Of a DNA stretch of 64,000 nt, positions 45,630 through 54,615 are shown one piece after another. Position numbers and translations under genes: made by a program. Below the pieces are notes generated by a model. That model was not told the origin of the DNA and searched no databases. It saw only the letters and a program-made list of their open reading frames with translations. The stretch's first letter is position 1, and each line of letters starts with the position of its first letter. Source of the stretch: an uncultured Bacteroidota bacterium (GTDB taxonomy: Bacteria; Bacteroidota; Bacteroidia; Bacteroidales; VadinHA17); assembly GCA_903824785.1 (NCBI GenBank), contig CAIJYD010000106.1:1-64000 (forward strand), given 5' to 3'.

Positions 45630-48600
45630 TCAAATTTCTATTTTTATCTGAACTTTCGTACCGGAGGGCAACCCGTTTTCGTCTAAAAGATCGATAGTTT
45701 CTGATTGAATGCCGAAAAGGGCCATCCTCTGGAATGTATTCTGAGAACCATGAGATTTATGCCCCCTTCTAGTAGCATTGTTTATCTCTTTTGACTTTGC
45801 CCGGCCGATACCATTATCTTCGACTAAACAATAAAGGCAGGAGTCACCTTCCGGTATTTCAAAGCGGATAACTAAATTCCCCTCCCTCTCCAGATGCCTT
45901 ATGCCGTGAAGAATCGAATTTTCAACAAATGGCTGGATAAGCATCGGAGGCAGAAAGATCTCTTCAGTATCAATAGCGGAATCTGTTTCAACCAGATATG
46001 TAAGATTCAGAATACGACGTCCCTCAAGCCCCAGATAAGTTTTAAGGTATCTTATCTCTTCTGAAAGGGTTATGGTGTTTCTGGATGAGTTGTCGAGGGT
46101 CTGCCTGATAAGCAACGCAAACTCAGACATATAATCCAATGATGCTTTTGTATCTTGTAAAAGAATATATTTCTGAATGGAATTAAAGGCATTAAAGATA
46201 AAATGGGGATTCATCTGAGCTTTTAATGCTCCCATTTTTAATTCGGATATTTTCCGTTCAGTTTCCGATTCTCTTTTTATTGCCCTGATCCGGACTTTCA
46301 GAACCAGGTAGATAATTGAGAATCCTGCCAATGAAGCCAGACTGATAAACCACCAGCTTTTCCACCATGGTGGCATTATCCGGAAAGGATATTCAATTTC
46401 AGTAATATTACCCGGAGATGATATTAACCTGCCTCTGATTCTGAGTGTATATCTGCCATTATTGATATATGAGAAAACAGCTTTTGGCTCCGCCGAAAAA
46501 GGAGTCCATTCCTTCATAATCCCATCGAGCTTATAACTGTATTGGGCCTTTGCAGGTTCAGCATATTGCAAAAGATGATAATAAAATGTCAATGTGTTCT
46601 TATTGTAAGGAAGCCGGAACCCACCTTCCGGAAGGCCGGTTCTGTTATCTGTTTTAAATTCTGAAGGCCATTGTGATTTGATATAATTTATTTCCAGATT
46701 GTCTATTATCAGTCTGTTTGTCTCACCCGAATTTTTAACCAGTTCATCGGGATTAATTTTAATCAGGTTATTCTCCGATATTACGAAGATGTTCCCGGCT
46801 GAATCAAGTATTGCCTTAAACGAGAGCTTGTCAATAAAACCATTTTCTTCATTGAAAAAGGAAACCTCTCTCTTCCCGTTATTATAGAATTCCGGTAGAT
46901 CAACCATATTCAAACCTTTGTTTGTGGCAAACCAGAGGCGGTTTTGACGATCAGTCAGAACCCAGCGGATATCCGTTCCTGTAATACCGTCCTGAGGTCC
47001 AATCTGGGAAATAACATTTGCAGAGTCATTCCTGACATTAATGAAATAGATGAAACCGGTATTTGTGCCGGCGATAAGATTGTTAAGGTAATCCTTTGTT
47101 AAAGCGGAGAAAGAGAGATCGGCTTTCTTTCCTAAATCACTAAATCTGGTAAGTTTGCCTGACTGGTATTTAAACAAGCCGTCAGTATTGTTGTATATCC
47201 AATGTATATCATTATCCTCCAGTTCTTTACAAATAGAAGCAAATGAAGCGTTTTTCCTTAACAGAAACCTATCCAATTCTCTGATACCCGGAATAGAATA
47301 CCGCGACAACATATAATAAGTTATTACCAAAATAATTGAATCCTGTTCAATGAAGTATGGATAGCCTCTATCAATGGCCATAAGATCAATGCACTTTGTG
47401 CTGTTTAAATAAGAAATCCCGGCATTTGTCTTTATTAACAGGTTGCCGGAGCTATCCTCATAAAAATTATAATAATCGGTTATTCCGGTTTTAACCAATC
47501 TTGATAACTCCTCCGGTTTATAGAGCGACCCCGGGGGTAAGATCTTTCCTTTCAGGATGTAGGGATTGGTATCTTTATAGATCCCTCTCCTGATAAGCAT
47601 ATTGTATTTTTCAAAACTACCTGATGGATCAGTATAAAAAGAATATTTTCTTTTTATAAAATCTCTGTATGTTTTTTGGATAACAGTTAATGAAATGGCA
47701 GACATCACAGAGTCGCGCTTAAAGATCCTGTTCCCGGCAGAGATCCACAGGTTTTCCTTTGAATCCTTAAAAATGTCATGTATTAATGGCTTTTCAGGAT
47801 TAATGTCCGAAGCAGAAGTGTATTCTATGCCTGACATTGAATACTGATAAATACCTTTATCCATTGTCCCGATCCAGAGAACATTTTCTTCCTCATCAAA
47901 ATATAAACACCAGCACTCCTGAGAATTCACCCCCAGTTTATCGCTGTAAAATTCAGCTTTATAATTCCTTACTTTATAAATACCTCCCTTTGATTTGTTG
48001 TTACCGATATTCCCATCGTTCCATGAAGCCATCCAGAGGTTTTTATCGTTGTCTTCAGCAATATCGAATACCTGTCCGACATTGTCATTGCAAATGATCG
48101 AATCTTTGGTAAAGAATTTCACACCTAAGATATGGTCTCCGATTATTGTATCGTTGCCCGATGAAATGAATGAACAGGTTGTCTGGTGCGAATGATAATG
48201 ATACCGGTGATCTTTGGGAAGATAACTGAATACACCTGTTCTCGGATTGAAACTGATAAACTGTGGATTTTCATAATAGGTTAGGATGTAGATAACGCTG
48301 TCGCAATCGATAAAATCTGTGACCTGCATAAAATTACTCTTTGAAATTGCGGTATCCTGGAAAGATGTAAATACAGAGTCTTTAAAAAAGGAAAATCCGA
48401 ATTCTGTTCCGATAAGCATCCCATTATTCTTCGGTGAATATTCTATCTTTCTTACATTATCATTTACCAGTCCGTCGGCCGTGGAATAATTATGAAATGA
48501 TTTACCATCAAATTTTGAGATCCCGTTTCCGTAGCAGGCAAGCCACAGATTCTTTTGATTATCTTCAGCAATTGACCAGATCTTGTTTCCCGGGAGCCCG

Positions 48601-48836
48601 TCGTTGAGTGTATAAACTTTATAATTAAAACCGTCAAACCGGCACAATCCTGCTTCCGTTCCGAACCAATAATATCCCTGAGAGTCTTTAAAAATATCAT
48701 AAACAGTATTCGAAGGAAGACCCTCATTGATTGTTAAATTCCTGACAAAATGCTTTTGTGAAAGGCCATTGAAATTAATAAATAATAAAATATTCAGGAT
48801 TGTTGCAGCCCTTATGACAGAGAGATGCAGTTTCAT
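45630..48836 (-). CDS. Reg_prop/Y_Y_Y sensor histidine kinase (LytS-type)
   Basis: A 1,068-residue membrane sensor. A signal peptide precedes a periplasmic double beta-propeller of Reg_prop repeats (GLPSNTVYDIFKDSQGYYWF, GLPGNKIWSIAEDNQKNLWL, VLTDRQNRLWFATNKGLNM), then a Y_Y_Y domain (YSYKLDGIMKEWTPF) and one membrane helix (WFISLASLAGFSIIYLVLK). The cytoplasmic kinase is the LytS/His_kinase type: LKAQMNPHFIFNAFNSIQKY with His878, VENSILHGIRH and VEDNGIGRAKS. Such sensors usually detect glycan fragments. The response regulator gene lies 4 bp upstream on the same strand, so the two form a classic pair. No receiver or AraC domain is fused, unlike hybrid sensors of the phylum. Confidence 0.92.
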   Translation of the reverse strand: MKLHLSVIRAATILNILLFINFNGLSQKHFVRNLTINEGLPSNTVYDIFKDSQGYYWFGTEAGLCRFDGFNYKVYTLNDGLPGNKIWSIAEDNQKNLWLACYGNGISKFDGKSFHNYSTADGLVNDNVRKIEYSPKNNGMLIGTEFGFSFFKDSVFTSFQDTAISKSNFMQVTDFIDCDSVIYILTYYENPQFISFNPRTGVFSYLPKDHRYHYHSHQTTCSFISSGNDTIIGDHILGVKFFTKDSIICNDNVGQVFDIAEDNDKNLWMASWNDGNIGNNKSKGGIYKVRNYKAEFYSDKLGVNSQECWCLYFDEEENVLWIGTMDKGIYQYSMSGIEYTSASDINPEKPLIHDIFKDSKENLWISAGNRIFKRDSVMSAISLTVIQKTYRDFIKRKYSFYTDPSGSFEKYNMLIRRGIYKDTNPYILKGKILPPGSLYKPEELSRLVKTGITDYYNFYEDSSGNLLIKTNAGISYLNSTKCIDLMAIDRGYPYFIEQDSIILVITYYMLSRYSIPGIRELDRFLLRKNASFASICKELEDNDIHWIYNNTDGLFKYQSGKLTRFSDLGKKADLSFSALTKDYLNNLIAGTNTGFIYFINVRNDSANVISQIGPQDGITGTDIRWVLTDRQNRLWFATNKGLNMVDLPEFYNNGKREVSFFNEENGFIDKLSFKAILDSAGNIFVISENNLIKINPDELVKNSGETNRLIIDNLEINYIKSQWPSEFKTDNRTGLPEGGFRLPYNKNTLTFYYHLLQYAEPAKAQYSYKLDGIMKEWTPFSAEPKAVFSYINNGRYTLRIRGRLISSPGNITEIEYPFRIMPPWWKSWWFISLASLAGFSIIYLVLKVRIRAIKRESETERKISELKMGALKAQMNPHFIFNAFNSIQKYILLQDTKASLDYMSEFALLIRQTLDNSSRNTITLSEEIRYLKTYLGLEGRRILNLTYLVETDSAIDTEEIFLPPMLIQPFVENSILHGIRHLEREGNLVIRFEIPEGDSCLYCLVEDNGIGRAKSKEINNATRRGHKSHGSQNTFQRMALFGIQSETIDLLDENGLPSGTKVQIKIEI

Positions 48837-48840
48837 GAGT

Positions 48841-49593
48841 CTAAAGGTTTTTTAAAATATTTTCGAGTTCTGCAACTCTCCTTTTGGAAACTTCAACCAC
48901 CTTGTCATTATCCAGCGATAGCTCATTTTTCATCCTGTCGAACCTTCTTACATGAGTCAGGTTTACAAGAAATGACTTATGAGTTCTGAAAAATACTGCA
49001 ACCGGCAATCTCTCTTCAATCTCTTTTAATGTAGATGCCACAGAAATGGATTTTCCGTCGAGAGTATAAATAACTGAATAATTACTGTCAGCTTTACAAT
49101 AAAGGATAGAGCTGATTTTTAAGATGTTATATCCCTGATTTGCATTAAAAAGGATATTTTTATTCATATCAAGGTCAATAGAAAGATTATTGACAAAAGT
49201 GTCGATAAATAATTTTGAATAGCTGACATTATGCTTTTTGAACCTGTCAATGGTTTCTCCTAATTGTTTATAATCAACAGGTTTTAGCAAATAATCGAGG
49301 GCAGCAAGTTTGAATGCAGTAAGAGCATATTCCTGATAAGCAGTTATGAAAACCACTTCAAAGTCAAGATTGTGCCCAAAATAATCGAAAAGTTTGATGC
49401 CGCTCTCATTAGGCATTTCAATATCGAGAAATACCATATCTGGTTTCAACGAATTTATTGACCTGACGGCTTCTTTTACGCTGGAAACTGAATCAATTAT
49501 TTCAAGATCTTTATCATAAAACTGTTTTACAATAAGCCGGATTGATTCTCTGGCATCTGGTTCATCATCAACAATAATTGCACGTATTTTCAT
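48841..49593 (-). CDS. LytTR-family response regulator
   Basis: A 250-residue regulator. The receiver domain has the acidic pair in VDDEPDA (Asp9, Asp10), the phospho-acceptor Asp57 in MVFLDIEMP, Thr in FITAYQEYA and Lys in YLLKPVD. The C-terminal LytTR DNA-binding domain begins near residue 150 (ILYCKADSNYSVIYTLDGKS) and continues with ERLPVAVFFRTHKSFLVNL and VEVSKRRVAELENIL. It is followed 4 bp later by its LytS-type kinase. LytTR proteins bind 9-bp direct repeats with 12-bp spacers; exactly such sites precede the two genes that follow this pair, at 45588-45617 and 43236-43286. Confidence 0.93.
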   Translation of the reverse strand: MKIRAIIVDDEPDARESIRLIVKQFYDKDLEIIDSVSSVKEAVRSINSLKPDMVFLDIEMPNESGIKLFDYFGHNLDFEVVFITAYQEYALTAFKLAALDYLLKPVDYKQLGETIDRFKKHNVSYSKLFIDTFVNNLSIDLDMNKNILFNANQGYNILKISSILYCKADSNYSVIYTLDGKSISVASTLKEIEERLPVAVFFRTHKSFLVNLTHVRRFDRMKNELSLDNDKVVEVSKRRVAELENILKNL

Positions 49594-49792
49594 AAAAATT
49601 GCCCTTCCCCCCTTTTAATTCATAGCCTACGATCGCCAGCAAGTTACAGGTCCCCGAGCCCGGTATTTTAAAGTCTGAGAAAACATAGTTGAGAAAATTA
49701 GCAAAAATTATCAAATGTTAATCTATAAAATACAATATAATTTCAAAGAATATGTTTTAATACAATCTGTCAGAAAAACACAAAACACTCTT

Positions 49793-50097
49793 ATGCAATA
49801 ATTCTTTCAATAGCCATTGTGTTTATTATCGGGAGTTGTACAAAAAACTCTGTGGATACGAGCTCATTATATACCCACACCAGTGCAGATGTTACTGCAA
49901 ATGCAACATTAACGGAGTTGCAACAGGGCAGAACCTTGTATATAAATAACGGTAACAGGTGTTATGGGCTATACCCTCCTGAAAATTTTGCCGCGGCACA
50001 ATGGAAAAGCATTTTAAGTGTGATGACCCGGAATACAAATATGTCACCTTCGGAAGTTAAGTTGGTTACCAAGTATGTTAGCAAGGGTAATCAATAA
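49793..50097 (+). pseudogene. Degenerate cytochrome c lipoprotein gene
   Basis: The frame ending at 50095-50097 encodes a lipoprotein-like N-terminus (AIILSIAIVFIIGSC) and a small domain LQQGRTLYINNGNRCYGLYP, then SILSVMTRNTNMSPSEVKLV. This is the pattern of small Bacteroidota c-type cytochromes in which NNCxxCHGLY would bind haem. Here CxxCH reads GNRCY: Cys to Gly (GGT) and His to Tyr (TAT), each one base away. The in-frame start is also lost: the only nearby ATG (49793) is in another frame and meets a stop after two codons. A GTG at 49819 would cut off most of the signal peptide. Confidence 0.6.
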
Positions 50098-50286
50098 CGA
50101 GCAGAATATTTCTCAGGATCTGAGCTTCTCTGAAGCAGGCATACAATAAACCAGGAAGAGGAATTACTGCCCCATTTTCTGAAATATATTAAAAAGAAGA
50201 GAGGATCATTATTTAGTTCTGGTTTGTATCCCTTATCTTTATCTGTTGATTCATTAATTATTACAGAATAATTTAAAACTTTCATT

Positions 50287-50739
50287 ATGTCACTTGCCGA
50301 AAAAATTGCCAGCGATCTTATAATTGCCATGAAAGCAAAGGATAAAGTTTCTCTGGAGGCGATAAGGGCTGCGAAAACTGCCTTTGTACTTGCCCGGTCC
50401 GAAAAGGGTGCAGATGCTGTACTTTCTGCCGGGGATGAATTAAAAATCATTCAGAAGCTGGTCAAGCAAAGGAGGGAATCTGCAGCAATTTACAAGGAGC
50501 AGAACAGGCCAGATTTATATGAGAAAGAGATAACTGAAGCGGAAGTTCTTGAGAAATATCTCCCTGCAAAAATGGGTGATGATGAGCTGGTTCAGATTAT
50601 TAAAGGCATTATTGAAAAAGTTGGTGCAAAATCAGTTGCTGATCTGGGGAAAGTTATGGGAGTTGCTTCAAAAGAGCTTGCAGGAAAAGCTGACGGGAAA
50701 GAGATCTCAGCCAAAGTTAAGGAGTTGCTTGGGGCATAA
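50287..50739 (+). CDS. GatB/YqeY domain-containing protein
   Basis: A 150-residue protein of the YqeY family, homologous to the C-terminal tRNA-binding tail domain of the GatB amidotransferase subunit. Typical parts are MSLAEKIASDLIIAMKAKD, LEAIRAAKTAF, IIQKLVKQRRESAAIYKEQN, EAEVLEKYLPAKMGDDELVQ and the C-terminal GKVMGVASKELAGKADGKEI. The full family length is present. Its role is not firmly known; a link to tRNA-dependent amidation is inferred. ATG start; it stands alone, with a decayed cytochrome gene before it and a repeat-rich region after it. Confidence 0.9.
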   Translation: MSLAEKIASDLIIAMKAKDKVSLEAIRAAKTAFVLARSEKGADAVLSAGDELKIIQKLVKQRRESAAIYKEQNRPDLYEKEITEAEVLEKYLPAKMGDDELVQIIKGIIEKVGAKSVADLGKVMGVASKELAGKADGKEISAKVKELLGA

Positions 50740-50836
50740 CATCAAAAGAGTGGAAAATAATTAGGCTGATTAATTCCTAAACTTTAAATTAAGCATAATT
50801 TTTCAATTTTGAGGGTATCATTATTTTCAAGTTGTT

Positions 50837-51231
50837 CGTGGGTTGCACCCACGGTTAATCAGATAGTGCCACATCGCGGCACTATTTATATTGAAATCAA
50901 ACGCATCATTAGTGATTTTGATTTATCAATTCTCCATTCGCTGTAAGCGATATGGTTTTGTAGGAAATGAGTCCACAATAGTATATTTACCTCGTAGAGG
51001 TTTTACATATAGCCGTTCACAAATAGCAGATGTTTATTAGTACGTAGAAAATCAGGAATCCCACCATAAAAAGAGAACTTTCCGTGAGGAATATATATAC
51101 ATTCTTACTAAAAATGAGATAGAATTTGACCAACAATATCTATTTGATTTTCGGAATGATTGCCTATAACCTCTACGAGGTATATTGACGGATGTATTCT
51201 TGTTTCTACAATACGTAAAGTCCTACGGACT
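50837..51231. repeat. REP-like hairpin cluster with mirrored arms
   Basis: Two larger hairpins open the cluster: CGTGGGT-TGC-ACCCACG (50837-50853) and ATAGTGCC/GGCACTAT (50863-50885). Four 13-nt hairpins with a 5-bp stem and a GTA or TAC loop follow: 50938-50950, 50989-51001, 51169-51181 and 51219-51231. The first two are GTA, the last two TAC, so the halves are in opposite orientation, with hairpin centres about 50 bp apart in each. TTGTAGRAA follows the outer hairpin in each sense orientation. ACCTCGTAGAGGT (50989) and ACCTCTACGAGGT (51169) are exact reverse complements. No gene is present in 50740-51350. Confidence 0.65.
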
Positions 51232-51354
51232 ATTCGCTTTTTATGCTATTGTTGGTTTACAATCTGACTTCTGAATTTTTGAACATTCCTTTGAACCAAT
51301 CAATTAAAAAATGGAATATTCTACCGTACTAATTGTTTGAAGCTGGGAAAAGCA

Positions 51355-51472
51355 GGGGTGAGTTTTTTATCGGACTTTAGCCTGGTGCTTAACCTGAAAA
51401 CAGAGTTAAATAGAAGTTTTTCTTCAAAAGGAGGGGGCGAGTTTTTTATCCGACTTTTATCTGGTGTTTAAC
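51355..51472 (+). repeat. 39-nt imperfect direct repeat
   Basis: Copies at 51355-51393 and 51434-51472 (79 bp apart) share 33 of 39 bases: GGGGYGAGTTTTTTATCSGA followed by CTTT, then CTGGTGYTTAAC. The unit is followed by about 180 bp of AT-rich DNA with no gene before the sulfatase start. Origin unknown; could be decayed mobile DNA or terminator-like sequence. Confidence 0.55.
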
Positions 51473-51656
51473 TAAGTCCGGAAGCAATAGTTTCAGTTTT
51501 TTGTGTATCATTGTGCAAAGGGGTTATTTTGTTATAACGACTTTAAATATAGCTGAATAAGTTATAAATAAAGAACAAAAACCCTTTTTATGAATAATTA
51601 AGGCTAATTTATTGAAATATATAGGTTTAGATAATAATTGAGTAAACGAATTAATA

Positions 51657-53081
51657 ATGAAAAAAATACGACAAAAAGTATTTATATTAAGTTGTGTTTG
51701 TGCGTTGCCTGCACTTGTATTTTCAAAGGAAAAACCCAATTTTATAATTATTATAGCAGATGATGTTAGCTGGAATGATATTGGATGCTACGGAAATGAT
51801 GTGGTTAAAACACCAAATATAGATCGGTTTGCACTGGAAGGGTTGCGCTTTACAAATGCTTATTTAACTGCCAGTTCATGCAGTCCGAGCCGTTGTAGTA
51901 TTATTTCCGGGAAATATCCTCATTCGGATGGTGCCGCTGAACTCCATACTCCACTTCCTGAAAAAGAGGTAAATACTCTTTATCCTCTTTTATTAAAAGA
52001 AAACAACTATTATACAGCGCAAGCAGGGAAGTGGCATTTTGGAGCAGCTGCACATCGGGCTTTTGATCGTTACACTGACAATAACGGATATGATAATGGC
52101 GATGGTGGTGAAGCCAATTGGGTGAGATTTATTAAGGAAAGGCCTAAAGACAAACCTTTCTTTTTTTGGTTGGCTTCGTATGATGCCCACCGTCCCTGGG
52201 GAGCAGATACATTTAAGATTACACACAATCCGGCAAAAATAATTCCTCCACCTTATTTCGCTGATACGCCGGAAACCCAAGAGGATATAGCTTCATATTA
52301 TAATGAAATCGGGCGCTTCGATTATTATGTAGGTAAAGTTAGGGAGGAACTGGAGAGGGAAGGTGTTTTAGACAATACAGTAATTATAGTGATGGCCGAT
52401 AATGGCCGACCTTTTCCACGGTGTAAAACGAGGGTTTACGATAGCGGAATGAAAACTCCGCTCGTTGTATTCTGGCCTAAAGGAATTCGAAGCAAAGGCT
52501 CCCAAACTGAGAGTATGATTAGCGCCATCGATATAGCCCCTACCATATTGGAATTGGCAGGTATAAAACCTCCTGATGAATACCAGGGTGTAAGTTTTGT
52601 TCAAGTTTTGAATAATCCAGCAACAGAAATCAGAACTGCAGTTTTTTCCGAGCACAACTGGCACGATTATGAAGCCCATGAACGGATGATGCGGACAAAA
52701 GATTATTTGTATGTTCTGAATGCAAGGCCCAATTTGACCAATTGTGGCCCTGCTGATTCAAAATCATCGCCTGCTCAACATGCATTGAACCAAATCAGGG
52801 ATAAAGAACAGTTAACAATGGCACAGACCGACGTATTTATCACGCCTCGTCCGGCAGAGGAACTATTCGATGTCAGAAATGATCCTGAACAAATTTTGAA
52901 TTTGGCTTCCTTACCCAAATATCAGGAAAAAATAAACGAAATGCGGAGTCTATTAAAGAGTTGGCAATACAAAACCGATGATTCAACTCCTGACAAGCTG
53001 ACCCCAGATTGGTTTGACCGGGAATCAGGCGAGGCACTTAAAATTGAAAGAATAAGAGGAACGATGCCGGGATTAAAATAA
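51657..53081 (+). CDS. Exported sulfatase (Cys-type, FGly-dependent)
   Basis: A 474-residue type I sulfatase with a signal peptide (VFILSCVCALPALVFS). The metal site begins with FIIIIADDVSWNDIGCYGND (Asp35, Asp36). The activation motif is C-S-P-S-R at residues 75-79 (SSCSPSRCSIISGKYP); its Cys must be oxidised to formylglycine by a maturase, which is not encoded in this window. Further family parts are AQAGKWHFG, NTVIIVMADNGRPFP and SMISAIDIAPTILELAG. It removes sulfate from a glycan or small sulfate ester; specificity is unknown. Base composition is more AT-rich than the surrounding enzymes and it sits between repeats and gene debris, which may mean recent arrival. Confidence 0.92.
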   Translation: MKKIRQKVFILSCVCALPALVFSKEKPNFIIIIADDVSWNDIGCYGNDVVKTPNIDRFALEGLRFTNAYLTASSCSPSRCSIISGKYPHSDGAAELHTPLPEKEVNTLYPLLLKENNYYTAQAGKWHFGAAAHRAFDRYTDNNGYDNGDGGEANWVRFIKERPKDKPFFFWLASYDAHRPWGADTFKITHNPAKIIPPPYFADTPETQEDIASYYNEIGRFDYYVGKVREELEREGVLDNTVIIVMADNGRPFPRCKTRVYDSGMKTPLVVFWPKGIRSKGSQTESMISAIDIAPTILELAGIKPPDEYQGVSFVQVLNNPATEIRTAVFSEHNWHDYEAHERMMRTKDYLYVLNARPNLTNCGPADSKSSPAQHALNQIRDKEQLTMAQTDVFITPRPAEELFDVRNDPEQILNLASLPKYQEKINEMRSLLKSWQYKTDDSTPDKLTPDWFDRESGEALKIERIRGTMPGLK

Positions 53082-53096
53082 TGTTAAGATAATTGA

Positions 53097-53231
53097 ACTT
53101 CAGGAAGAAATGGAAGGAATGGCCAAGTCTCCAAGGCTCCGAATGTCGTATTTGTCCTGGCAGATGAATGGCGTTCACAGGATATTGGTTATAATGGGAA
53201 CAAAGATATGATTACTCCCAATCTCGATTGA
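53097..53231 (+). pseudogene. N-terminal remnant of a second sulfatase gene
   Basis: From 53097 the plus frame is open to a TGA at 53229-53231 and reads APNVVFVLADEWRSQDIGYN, followed by GNKDMITPNLD and the stop. This is the metal-binding start of a sulfatase (PNVVFVLADEW, TPNLD). It differs from the intact sulfatase upstream (FIIIIADDVSWNDIGCYGND), so it is not a simple copy of it. There is no start codon or signal peptide and no continuation, so it is a fragment. Confidence 0.6.
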
Positions 53232-53269
53232 AAAAACGACTCAGCCTTTGGGGTTTCAAAAACCTAATT

Positions 53270-54571
53270 TTACTCAACCGCAAAACGGGGGCTGTTTGTC
53301 TGCCATTTACCCCTGGTAAAATCGGGGAAAAGCACCGGACTATTTTTTTCTATTGAAATACCAGACAATTCGATTACGGCGCTCATAACAGCTGAATCGT
53401 ACACATCAACAGGCGCAGGGCCTTTTGATCGTACTGCACCCACAAACTGACTGAGCATAACGAAATCAGTTCCATCATTGAATTTCGAAGAGTAATCGTA
53501 CTGCCACCATTTGTGACAATATTTCTCTTCATAAGGTTTAAAGGGTTCCCACTGATGATATTCCGGACTTTTAAATTCAAGAAATACCCCATCTTTTTCC
53601 TCATTATAGATCCCCTTGGTACCCTGGAGCATCCAGCTGTTCGCAAATGGTCTGGGCAACTGTATATCAGTATTTAAAATAACTGTTTTTCCTGCTTTTG
53701 TTTTCAGGACTGAAGTAATAACATCACCCTGGTTGTAATGAAGGTTCCCGGCCGGGTGATTCACTCCGAACTCACGTTTAAAGAAAGCATTGATTCCTTT
53801 TGAGGCTGATGCCGTTGAGTATATTTCTGTGAAGATATCTCCCCTGTTGATATCCATCCAGCTCATTAAAGGAGCCAGGCTCTGGGTAGGGAACTGATCT
53901 CTGTTATATTTCAGAAGGTACTCTGCAGCCCAGTTTGGTTCACCATTTTTACGGTCGTAGAACCAGAAATCAACCAGATCGTGTCCATGGGCTCCATGGC
54001 AATGAACTATTTCGCCAAACAAACCGAGTCGTTTCATATTGAGCAATGCCAGGTTATCCTTTCTGAAACAAGCGTTTTCCAGCATCATAACCGGAATCCC
54101 TGTTTTTTCTGAAGTGTCAACAAGCTGCCACAAATCATTAACAGATAAGGCTGCCGGCACCTCAACTGCGGGATAAATTGCATTTTTCATGGCATAAACA
54201 GCAATTTCGGCATGACTATTCCAATATGTTGCAATAATAACTGCGTCAAGATTTTCCTTATCAAGCATCTCCTTATATGAATTCTCATCGCCGTTATATA
54301 TTGATGGCCGCTTCCTGCCGGCATTTTCACACATACTTGCAGCATTCATGGTTCTGCTGTCAACCAGATCGCAAACGGCAGTTATCTCCGCTCCTTCAAT
54401 TGTGAGAAGTGTACTAATATGCCTGGCACCCCGGTTTCCTGCACCAATGACTCCTATTCTGATACTTTTAACCAGATCGTCAGGTTTAAAAGCTGAGCCA
54501 TTTAACAAGCCTACACCCGCAGCAGCCAGTGACCCTGTTTTTAGAAAATTTCTCCTTGATACTTTTCCCAT
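53270..54571 (-). CDS. Tat-exported Gfo/Idh/MocA protein, GH109-like (second copy)
   Basis: A 433-residue paralogue of the protein at 18444-19754, with the same layout: twin-arginine signal (SRRNFLKTGSLAAAGVGL), Rossmann domain (IRIGVIGAGNRGARHISTLL, EITAVCDL) and GH109-like C-terminal region (FPTQSLAPLMSWMDINRGD, NHPAGNLHYNQGD, LPRPFANSWMLQGTKG, PVDVYDSAVMSAV, FPDFTRGKW). The motif ATYWNSH replaces ATPWEWH of characterised GH109 enzymes, as in the other copy. No permease or URO-D gene is directly adjacent here, but a URO-D-like gene is 2 kb away. Its gene converges on the sulfatase gene and its remnant. An NAD-dependent glycosidase or a dehydrogenase are both possible. Confidence 0.82.
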   Translation of the reverse strand: MGKVSRRNFLKTGSLAAAGVGLLNGSAFKPDDLVKSIRIGVIGAGNRGARHISTLLTIEGAEITAVCDLVDSRTMNAASMCENAGRKRPSIYNGDENSYKEMLDKENLDAVIIATYWNSHAEIAVYAMKNAIYPAVEVPAALSVNDLWQLVDTSEKTGIPVMMLENACFRKDNLALLNMKRLGLFGEIVHCHGAHGHDLVDFWFYDRKNGEPNWAAEYLLKYNRDQFPTQSLAPLMSWMDINRGDIFTEIYSTASASKGINAFFKREFGVNHPAGNLHYNQGDVITSVLKTKAGKTVILNTDIQLPRPFANSWMLQGTKGIYNEEKDGVFLEFKSPEYHQWEPFKPYEEKYCHKWWQYDYSSKFNDGTDFVMLSQFVGAVRSKGPAPVDVYDSAVMSAVIELSGISIEKNSPVLFPDFTRGKWQTNSPRFAVE

Positions 54572-54615
54572 CTGTTTATATTGTTTTTTATTAAAATCGC
54601 ATGAAACCCGAAAGG

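Noticed and set aside
50837-51231. CRISPR array in the repeat-rich region
   Set aside because: The palindromic units are short, differ in stem sequence, change orientation and are not evenly spaced with unique spacers; no cas genes are present.
53243-53268. Weak GGTTT/AAACC hairpin after the sulfatase remnant as a terminator
   Set aside because: The 5-bp stem is A/T-rich and the following T tract is interrupted.
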